Source: an uncultured Lachnospiraceae bacterium (GTDB taxonomy: Bacteria; Bacillota; Clostridia; Lachnospirales; Lachnospiraceae). Taken from it: 5,788 nt of DNA. The position numbers were made by a program, and so were the translations under genes. The stretch is taken from NCBI GenBank assembly GCA_902782655.1, contig CACZNY010000358.1, forward strand, positions 1-5,788, written 5' to 3'. This document shows positions 1-4,646 of this stretch, piece after piece (the first letter of the stretch is position 1; each line of letters opens with the position of its first letter). The notes under the pieces are model-generated. The model was not told the origin of the DNA. It did no database searches and saw only the letters and a list, made by a program, of their open reading frames with translations.

Positions 1-1026
1 GAAGAGATGTTCCGGCTTAATGCAGATTATTTCGAGGGGGAGAAGGGAATGGAGATCCCGGAGCGGATGGACGGTCTTGAAGCCATCGAACCCTATCTTA
101 AGGCTTATAAAGAGGATCATCCTGATAAGTATCCGCTTGCGATGGATAAGGGCGGCTTTGCCGGATACCTGAATTTCGTGGAAAAGATCGTCAGCGGGAT
201 CATCGTGGTTCCGTATGACCAGGATTCCGTGATCCCGCAGGCAGAGGCGCTCTGGGACTGTGAGGAGCTGATGGACCGTTACCGCACCCTCCACAGGTGG
301 TATAAGGCCGGCTACATCCACCCTGATGCCGCGACAATTGATTCCACCACAGCTGATAAATCCATCCCGGTACGCTTCGGTGTAGCCTGGAAGGGGTATA
401 TGGGATATTCCAATCCGGATGACTGGGGATTTCATGTAAAGACCGCCTCCTATGAGGGTCCCTTCCTGTCCAGACAGAGTGAGCAGGGCGCCATGATCGG
501 CATCAGCGCGGCGTGCAGCAGGGAACAGGCGATCCGGTGTCTGAAGTATATAGAGCTTTTGAGTACCGACCGGAGGTTCCGGGATATTCTGGCATACGGC
601 ATAGAGGGAAAGCATTTTAATTATCTTGAAAACGGAACCGTCCTTACGACCCGGACCGGCACGGATCGCTATGCTTTAGGTCTCTTTCAGACAGGGTCGG
701 TCGTGAATGCATCCGTGGCGGCAGTAAGCAGGGACATTCCGGGTGACCCGGATCAGTGGAAAAAGGTATTTGAGGGGTATGAGAAAGAGGGGATCTACAG
801 TAAGATGCGCGGCTTTTATTATGATACAACGCGCAAGGAGAATATAGTCACTGCCGTCCAGGCGATCTACAGCGATTATTCGGCGGAGCTGCGTACCGGT
901 ACCAGTGATCCGGATGTCGTGGTCCCCAGGATGCGGAAGAGGATGGAGGATGCCGGCTTTGACGAACTGCTGGCGGATGTACAGGAGCAGATCAATGAGT
1001 GGTTTGAAGAACAGGAAAAAAAGTAA
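1..1026 (+). CDS. LplA-like sugar ABC transporter solute-binding lipoprotein, 5'-truncated
   Basis: This is the C-terminal part of an extracellular solute-binding protein of the LplA-like family, which captures oligosaccharides or sugars outside the membrane and delivers them to an ABC importer. The frame is open to the first base of the window, so the ATG at 7 is probably internal. About 341 residues are visible; relatives are usually about 500-560, so the signal peptide, lipobox cysteine and first lobe should lie upstream. The last ~75 residues look like the DUF3502 tail of this family: GFYYDTT, then IYSDYSAELRTGTSDPD and an amphipathic C-terminal helix ending in NEWFEEQEKK. GIEGKHFNYLENGTV in the middle is also typical. 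The permease gene begins inside its last 32 bases, so the two are surely co-transcribed. The substrate cannot be read from the sequence. Family call is secure; the exact sub-family is inferred. Confidence 0.88.
   Translation, partial: EEMFRLNADYFEGEKGMEIPERMDGLEAIEPYLKAYKEDHPDKYPLAMDKGGFAGYLNFVEKIVSGIIVVPYDQDSVIPQAEALWDCEELMDRYRTLHRWYKAGYIHPDAATIDSTTADKSIPVRFGVAWKGYMGYSNPDDWGFHVKTASYEGPFLSRQSEQGAMIGISAACSREQAIRCLKYIELLSTDRRFRDILAYGIEGKHFNYLENGTVLTTRTGTDRYALGLFQTGSVVNASVAAVSRDIPGDPDQWKKVFEGYEKEGIYSKMRGFYYDTTRKENIVTAVQAIYSDYSAELRTGTSDPDVVVPRMRKRMEDAGFDELLADVQEQINEWFEEQEKK
983..987 (+). promoter_or_regulatory. Ribosome binding site of the LplB-like permease
   Basis: AGGAG lies 7 bases before the ATG at 995, inside the coding sequence of the binding protein. 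It decides the permease start, since the same frame is open further upstream to 905 without a comparable site. Confidence 0.8.
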
Positions 1027-1936
1027 GACGGACCGTGAGCTGTTGCTTTTTTCGATGCCGGCTATACTCTGGTATCTCATCTTCTGCTATCTGCCTTTAT
1101 TCGGGATCTGCTTCGCTTTCAAGCAGTTTACGCCGAAGCCCGGGGATTCCCTGCTTGAAAATCTCTTTGTGAACAGTCCCTGGGTGGGGCTTAAGAATTT
1201 TTCCTTTCTTTTCCTCTCCTCGGAGATGCCGAAGATCCTTTTCAATACTTTATTCTACAATACGGTTTTCCTGATACTGGGGATCATCATACCGGTATTT
1301 CTCGCGATCCTCCTTGTCGAGATCCACAGCAGGCTTTTTTCCGGACTGGTACAGATGGTAATGGTCCTTCCGTATTTCCTGTCGTGGGTGATCGTCGGAT
1401 ACTGTCTCTACGGCTTCCTCGCTACAGATGAGGGGCAGGTGAATCATATCCTGCGGCTGTTTGGAGCCGCTGCGGTGTCCTGGTACCAGTCTCCCGAATA
1501 CTGGAGGCTCATCCTGATCCTGACTGAGCTGTGGAAATCCACGGGCTATGCCATGATGATATATCTCTGTGCCATAACGGCGATCGACCGGACACTCTAT
1601 GAGTGTGCAAGACTTGACGGTGCCACCTTCCTTCAGCGTGTCCGTCATATCACGCTCCCGCTGCTCCGTCCGACCGTCGCCACCATATTCATACTCAGGA
1701 TCGGAAGCCTTATGGCATCGGATTTCGGCCTCTTCTATCAGGTTCCCCTGAATTCCGACTCGCTTCAGCCGGTTACACAGACTCTGGATGTCTATGTCTA
1801 TAAAGCGCTGATGCTGCAGGCAAATTTCAGTTATTCCGCCGCAACCTCCTTCCTGCAGAATATCGTCGGCTGTATCCTTCTTTTTGCCACTAATGCCATA
1901 GTACGGAGAATCGACGCCGACAGCAGTCTGATGTAG
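995..1936 (+). CDS. LplB-like sugar ABC transporter permease
   Basis: This integral membrane permease (313 residues, normal for the family) would form half of the transmembrane channel of a carbohydrate ABC importer. The start at 995 is chosen because AGGAG sits 7 bases upstream and the protein then begins MSGLKNRKKSKTDREL, the usual short basic cytoplasmic N-terminus; the longer frame from 905 adds Arg/Trp-rich residues unlike the family. About six hydrophobic segments are visible, near residues 16-41, 85-110, 119-143, 168-195, 225-247 and 283-303. The EAA loop that docks on the ATPase is at 203-226: E203, A205, D208, G209, then LPLLRP. The end, with RRIDADSSLM, matches the common NPEYSLF-like ending, so the gene is complete. 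It overlaps the binding-protein gene by 32 bases. The usual partner permease (LplC/YtcP type) is not downstream, so it is either upstream of the window or elsewhere. The ATPase is likely a shared MsmK-type subunit; this is inference. Confidence 0.92.
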   Translation: MSGLKNRKKSKTDRELLLFSMPAILWYLIFCYLPLFGICFAFKQFTPKPGDSLLENLFVNSPWVGLKNFSFLFLSSEMPKILFNTLFYNTVFLILGIIIPVFLAILLVEIHSRLFSGLVQMVMVLPYFLSWVIVGYCLYGFLATDEGQVNHILRLFGAAAVSWYQSPEYWRLILILTELWKSTGYAMMIYLCAITAIDRTLYECARLDGATFLQRVRHITLPLLRPTVATIFILRIGSLMASDFGLFYQVPLNSDSLQPVTQTLDVYVYKALMLQANFSYSAATSFLQNIVGCILLFATNAIVRRIDADSSLM

Positions 1937-2044
1937 CATTGCTGCCTGCCTGACAGCATATTTTCAAAAGCTTAACATACATAATCCCGGCGCAGCTGCC
2001 GGAGGCTTTATCGTAAGTGGAGCTTCAGGCTTGATTATAATAAG

Positions 2045-2075
2045 AGCGGTGGTTTAACAGGCCGCCGCTTTTGTG
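2045..2075 (+). terminator. Rho-independent terminator of the sugar transporter operon
   Basis: AGCGGTGG (2045-2052) pairs with CCGCCGCT (2062-2069) through eight base pairs, including one G-U, around a 9-base loop. It is followed by TTT-GTGTT. It lies 108 bases after the permease stop and before the capE leader, so it probably separates the transport operon from the polysaccharide cassette. The T run is short (four including the last stem base), so read-through is possible. Confidence 0.7.
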
Positions 2076-2087
2076 TTATCATGGGAA

Positions 2088-2147
2088 TGATCTGCAGGAG
2101 AGGCGGCTGAACGCAGGCGGTATTACCTGCGGTAAAGCTGCAGATTA
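2088..2147 (+). other. Nested inverted repeat in the capE leader
   Basis: TGATCTGCAG (2088-2097) can pair with CTGCAGATTA (2138-2147) through ten base pairs with one G-U. Inside it CGCAGG (2112-2117) pairs with CCTGCG (2126-2131) around an 8-base loop, leaving unpaired flanks of 14 and 6 bases. If transcribed, it would form a structured leader about 60 bases before the capE start. It does not match a riboswitch class I recognise, and no T run follows the outer stem. It could be a regulatory RNA element, a protein-binding site, or chance. Confidence 0.35.
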
Positions 2148-2151
2148 ATAT
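2123..2151 (+). promoter_or_regulatory. Weak candidate promoter for the capEFG cassette
   Basis: TTACCT (2123-2128) and TAATAT (2146-2151) are separated by 17 bases and match the -35 and -10 consensus at three and four of six positions. The position, after the terminator and about 50 bases before the chosen capE start, is sensible, but the match is poor. A promoter somewhere between 2076 and 2190 is expected if the terminator works; this is the best I can point to. Confidence 0.2.
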
Positions 2152-2188
2152 GTGTTCCGGACGCGCATGGCGTGTCTGAAGATTTTTC

Positions 2189-2196
2189 GGAGAGGA
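2189..2196 (+). promoter_or_regulatory. Probable ribosome binding site of capE
   Basis: GGAGAGGA lies 12 bases before the ATG at 2209, a little further than usual. A second purine run, AAGGG (2204-2207), is too close to act alone. No such site precedes the alternative GTG at 2152. Confidence 0.5.
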
Positions 2197-2208
2197 TCGA
2201 TCAAGGGT

Positions 2209-3243
2209 ATGAGTGAGACTTTATTTGACGGCAGGACGCTGCTTATCACGGGAGGCACGGGATCCTTCGGTACGGCGGTGCTGAACAGGTTTCTGGATAC
2301 GGGCATCAGAGAGATACGCATATTTTCCAGAGATGAGAAGAAGCAGGACGATATGCGCCACTTCTATAATAATCCCAAGATAAAATACTATATCGGGAAT
2401 GTGAGGGACTATGGCTCCATAGAGGAGGCGACCTACGGCGTTGATTATATCTTTGCAGCGGCTGCCTTAAAGCAGGTGCCTTCCTGCGAATTCTTCCCCA
2501 TGGAGGCGGTGAGGACTAACGTGATCGGTACCGATAATGTGCTGACTGCCGCGATACATAACGGGGTCAAGAAGGTGGTCTGCCTTTCTACGGATAAGGC
2601 GGCCTATCCCATAAATGCCATGGGTATCTCGAAGGCCATGATGGAGAAGGTCTTCGTAGCCAAGAGCCGCACGGTGGATGAGGAAAAGACTCTGATCTGC
2701 GGGACGAGATACGGTAACGTGCTGTGCTCGAGGGGGTCGGTGGTGCCTTTATTCATCGACCAGATAAGGGACGGGAAGCCGATAACGGTGACGGAGCCGA
2801 AGATGACAAGGTTCGTGATGTCGCTTGAGGAAGCGGTGGAGCTCGTGGTCTATGCCTTCAATAACGCTCATGCGGGGGACATCTTCGTGCAGAAAGCACC
2901 GGCCTGTACCATAGAGGTGCTGGCTCAGGCGGTGAAGGAATTATTTCATTCGAAGCAGGAGATAAAGGTCATAGGCATAAGGCATGGAGAGAAGATGGCG
3001 GAGACTCTGCTCACCTCGGAGGAGAGGATCAAGGCTTACGATGAGGGCAACTTCTTCCGGGTGCCTGCCGACAACAGAGACCTGAACTATGATAAGTATT
3101 TCACGGAGGGCTCGGCCAGAGATGATTCCGTGACTACCTTTAATTCTGATAATACGACACAGCTTGATGTGGAGGGCGTGAAGGAGAAGCTTCTGAAGCT
3201 GCCCTATATCCATGAGAGGCTCAGGGAATTTGAGCTTGAGTAG
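2209..3243 (+). CDS. capE: UDP-GlcNAc 4,6-dehydratase/5-epimerase (CapE/FnlA/WbjB family)
   Basis: This cytoplasmic extended SDR enzyme carries out the first step from UDP-GlcNAc towards UDP-L-FucNAc: 4,6-dehydration with C-5 epimerisation to a 4-keto-6-deoxy-L-sugar nucleotide. The NAD(P)-binding motif TGGTGSFG is at residues 14-21 and FSRDEKKQDDMR at 39-50 follows the second strand. The catalytic segment STDKAAYPINAMGISK (127-142) has Asp129 and Lys130, and Met138 stands where classical SDRs have the Tyr of YxxxK; that Met is characteristic of CapE/FnlA and distinguishes them from PseB/FlaA1. CGTRYGNV (164-171), RHGEKMAETLL (258-268) and FRVPADNRDLNY (283-294) are also family signatures. 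The ATG at 2209 gives 344 residues, like S. aureus CapE; the upstream GTG at 2152 would add 19 residues not typical of the family. Ala83 occupies the position before AAALKQVPSCE where S. aureus CapE has His, as I recall it. It is first in the capEFG cassette. Identification is secure. Confidence 0.95.
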   Translation: MSETLFDGRTLLITGGTGSFGTAVLNRFLDTGIREIRIFSRDEKKQDDMRHFYNNPKIKYYIGNVRDYGSIEEATYGVDYIFAAAALKQVPSCEFFPMEAVRTNVIGTDNVLTAAIHNGVKKVVCLSTDKAAYPINAMGISKAMMEKVFVAKSRTVDEEKTLICGTRYGNVLCSRGSVVPLFIDQIRDGKPITVTEPKMTRFVMSLEEAVELVVYAFNNAHAGDIFVQKAPACTIEVLAQAVKELFHSKQEIKVIGIRHGEKMAETLLTSEERIKAYDEGNFFRVPADNRDLNYDKYFTEGSARDDSVTTFNSDNTTQLDVEGVKEKLLKLPYIHERLREFELE

Positions 3244-3248
3244 GGGAG
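3242..3248 (+). promoter_or_regulatory. Strong ribosome binding site overlapping the capE stop codon
   Basis: AGGGGAG starts within the TAG stop of capE (3241-3243) and ends 8 bases before an ATG at 3257. It is too far (about 97 bases) from the capF start to serve it, so its natural client is the small frame at 3257-3349. Confidence 0.6.
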
Positions 3249-3256
3249 CAGCGGAA

Positions 3257-3349
3257 ATGGAGTTGATTTATGTAAGCTTGGCTGGGTCAGAGAGACTGAA
3301 AATGATTTATGTAAACCCGACCGAGGCTGGGAGCCTGAGGATGATATGA
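3257..3349 (+). CDS. Candidate small protein between capE and capF (30 residues)
   Basis: This small open frame almost fills the capE-capF spacer. It begins with ATG 8 bases after AGGGGAG, and its TGA stop (3347-3349) overlaps the capF start as ATGA, the usual layout of translationally coupled genes. The predicted peptide starts MELIYVSLAG and contains an internal repeat: IYV-SL-AGS (residues 4-11) and IYV-NPTE-AGS (17-26). At DNA level, TGATTTATGTAA occurs at 3264-3275 and 3303-3314, and GGCTGGG at 3280-3286 and 3325-3331; the offsets of 39 and 45 bases both keep frame. There is no signal peptide or membrane segment, and I do not recognise a family. It may be a real microprotein, a leader whose translation controls capF, or a duplication remnant that is open by chance. 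Confidence 0.45.
   Translation: MELIYVSLAGSERLKMIYVNPTEAGSLRMI
3264..3331 (+). repeat. Short imperfect direct repeat in the capE-capF spacer
   Basis: Two copies of TGATTTATGTAA (3264-3275, 3303-3314) are each followed by GGCTGGG (3280-3286, 3325-3331). The second copy is longer by 6 bases between these two blocks. This is consistent with an old tandem duplication of about 39 bases that has since diverged without breaking the small frame running through it. Confidence 0.65.
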
Positions 3350-4500
3350 AGATACTTGTGACCGGAGCCCGGGGCTTCATCGGGAAAAATCTCGTGAGGA
3401 GGCTTTTGAATGCCGGGTATGACGATATCCTGGAATATGTGCGGGAGAGCACGGAGGAAGAGCTTAGGCGGTACTGCGAAGAGGCGGAGTTTGTATTCCA
3501 TCTCGCGGGGGTGAACCGGCCTGAGAGCACACAGGAATTCTGGGACGGCAATGCCGGGCTTACGGGGAAGCTCGTGGACTTCCTTGAGGAAGCCGGAAAT
3601 GACTGCCCGCTGATAGTGACCTCCTCCACCCAGGCGGAGTCGGAGGATGAAGCCAATATCTATGCAGCCTCCAAGAGAGGGGCGGAGAGCGCGGCCTTTC
3701 AGCACGGGAAGAAGACCGGATCCCGCGTACTTATCTACAGGATGCCCAATGTCTTCGGCAAATGGTCAAGGCCGAATTATAATTCCGCGGTGGCAACCTT
3801 CTGCCACAATACAGCAAGGGGACTTCCCATCACTGTGAATGACCCGGAGCATATGATGCATCTTGTGTATATAGACGATCTGATGTCAGAGCTTGTGGAG
3901 GATATGGAGATGCTGACGGGAGCCGGGGGCAGGGAGCCCGGGGATATACCGGGGGCCGGTGAGCCTTATGCTTCCCTGCGCTGTGCCGTATACCATGCGG
4001 AGCTCGGCTATATCGCGGAGACGATATCGGGCTTTCCGAAGCTGAGGGAGAGCCTTGGGGTGCCGGAGCTTTCGGACGCTTTCGTTTCAAAGCTTTATTC
4101 AACGTATCTGAGCTTCCTTCCCGAGGACGGCTTTTCCTATAGATTAAAGATGAATAAGGACGACAGGGGTTCCTTCACGGAGTTTATCCGGACTCCGGAC
4201 AGGGGGCAGGTGTCGGTTAACATAACGCATCCGGGGATAGCAAAGGGGAACCATTGGCACGACAGCAAGAATGAGAAGTTTCTTGTGGTCAAGGGTGAGG
4301 GCCTGATCCGCTTCAGGAAGATAGGGGAGGATGACATAATAGAATATTATGTAAACGGAGACGAGCTTACGGCAGTGGATATTCCCACGGGCTACACCCA
4401 CAGCATCATCAATAAGGGCGATACGGACATGGTCACCCTTATGTGGGCGTCGGAGGCTTTTGATCCGGAGCATCCGGATACATACTATGAGGATGTATGA
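3346..4500 (+). CDS. capF: Bifunctional UDP-L-FucNAc pathway epimerase/reductase (CapF/FnlB/WbjC), SDR plus cupin
   Basis: This enzyme takes the CapE product, epimerises it at C-3 in the C-terminal cupin domain and reduces the 4-keto group with NADPH in the N-terminal SDR domain, giving UDP-N-acetyl-6-deoxy-L-talosamine. The SDR part (1 to about 245) has TGARGFIG with G7, G10 and G13, HLAGVNRPE (52-60), TSST (92-95), and the YxxxK pair Y106/K110. The cupin part (about 265-384) has GNHWHDSKNEKFLVVKGEG (301-319), with H303, H305 and E310, and PTGYTHS, with H352; these are the likely metal ligands. The start at 3346 has GAGG 5 bases upstream. At 384 residues it is about 15 longer than S. aureus CapF, and a Gly/Pro-rich stretch at 191-207 is the probable insertion. 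Small frames abut it at both ends through ATGA overlaps. Family call is secure. Confidence 0.95.
   Translation: MKILVTGARGFIGKNLVRRLLNAGYDDILEYVRESTEEELRRYCEEAEFVFHLAGVNRPESTQEFWDGNAGLTGKLVDFLEEAGNDCPLIVTSSTQAESEDEANIYAASKRGAESAAFQHGKKTGSRVLIYRMPNVFGKWSRPNYNSAVATFCHNTARGLPITVNDPEHMMHLVYIDDLMSELVEDMEMLTGAGGREPGDIPGAGEPYASLRCAVYHAELGYIAETISGFPKLRESLGVPELSDAFVSKLYSTYLSFLPEDGFSYRLKMNKDDRGSFTEFIRTPDRGQVSVNITHPGIAKGNHWHDSKNEKFLVVKGEGLIRFRKIGEDDIIEYYVNGDELTAVDIPTGYTHSIINKGDTDMVTLMWASEAFDPEHPDTYYEDV
3918..3955 (+). other. G-rich tract compatible with a G-quadruplex, inside capF
   Basis: Five runs of three to five G (3918-3920, 3925-3929, 3932-3934, 3940-3943, 3951-3955) are separated by 4, 2, 5 and 7 bases, fitting the simple rule of four G-runs with loops of 1-7. 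It is on the coding strand, so the mRNA would carry it. It encodes residues about 191-204 (GAGGREPGDIPGAG). Folding in vivo is not shown. Confidence 0.5.
4489..4492 (+). promoter_or_regulatory. Possible ribosome binding site of the capF-capG spacer frame
   Basis: GAGG lies 4 bases before the ATG at 4497, inside the last codons of capF. The surroundings, GAGGATGTATGA, closely resemble the capF start region, GAGGATGATATGA (3337-3349). Confidence 0.4.
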
Positions 4501-4646
4501 CAGGAGACGGATACCGTTCGACGCCGGATTTCTTTGTCTGTCACATAGAGAGCAGGCGTATTTTGAAGGGGAACCCTCAGAGCCGGCTTCGCGTTGCGGT
4601 ATCGGCAGCCGACCGGTGTAAGTTATATATAGGAGATGACAGATGA
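4497..4646 (+). CDS. Candidate small protein bridging capF and capG (49 residues)
   Basis: This small frame spans the whole 142-base gap between capF and capG. Its ATG overlaps the capF stop as ATGA (4497-4500) and its TGA overlaps the capG start as ATGA (4643-4646). A GAGG lies 4 bases before its start. The predicted peptide begins MTGDGYRSTPDFF, is basic, has two cysteines (15 and 41) and contains ESRRILKGNPQSRLRV at 18-33. It has no signal peptide or membrane helix, and I do not recognise it. A stop-free run of this length is not rare by itself (about one in ten for random codons, more at this GC), but matching frame and ATGA junctions at both ends make it notable. Alternatives are non-coding leader RNA, a dispersed-repeat remnant, or chance. 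Confidence 0.42.
   Translation: MTGDGYRSTPDFFVCHIESRRILKGNPQSRLRVAVSAADRCKLYIGDDR
4597..4615 (+). other. Small hairpin before capG
   Basis: CGG (4597-4599) pairs with CCG (4613-4615) and TCGG (4602-4605) with CCGA (4609-4612) around a CAG loop, with a two-base TA bulge. No T run follows, so it is not a standard terminator. It sits 15 bases before the capG ribosome binding site and could pace translation or be incidental. Confidence 0.3.
4631..4635 (+). promoter_or_regulatory. Ribosome binding site of capG
   Basis: AGGAG lies 7 bases before the ATG at 4643, an optimal placement. capG can therefore initiate on its own even if the upstream small frame is not translated. Confidence 0.85.

Noticed and set aside
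905..994. Upstream extension of the permease reading frame
   Set aside because: It lies wholly inside the binding-protein gene, adds 30 residues unlike the family, and lacks a good ribosome binding site; 995 has one.
1250..1939. 229-codon open frame on the minus strand opposite the permease
   Set aside because: It mirrors the permease gene and lacks recognisable domains or a membrane pattern. It is a shadow of the real coding frame.
1940..1965. Hairpin TGCTG/CAGCA followed by TATTTTC just after the permease stop
   Set aside because: Only five base pairs with a 9-base loop and an interrupted T run. It is much weaker than the hairpin at 2045-2075.
1987..2002. Inverted repeat CCGGC/GCCGG in the spacer after the permease
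   Set aside because: A short stem with a 6-base loop and no T tract or neighbouring site to give it a role.
2036..2041. Perfect TATAAT hexamer before the capE leader
   Set aside because: No -35-like sequence lies 16-18 bases upstream, and transcripts starting about 7 bases later would begin inside the terminator stem. It is probably chance in an AT-rich stretch.
2152..2208. GTG start giving a 19-residue longer CapE
   Set aside because: No ribosome binding site precedes it, and the extra residues do not resemble the family N-terminus.
3204..3705. Minus-strand frames opposite the start of capF, one Ser-rich
   Set aside because: The Ser-rich composition is the antisense reading of capF codons rather than a domain. 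There is no supporting signal.
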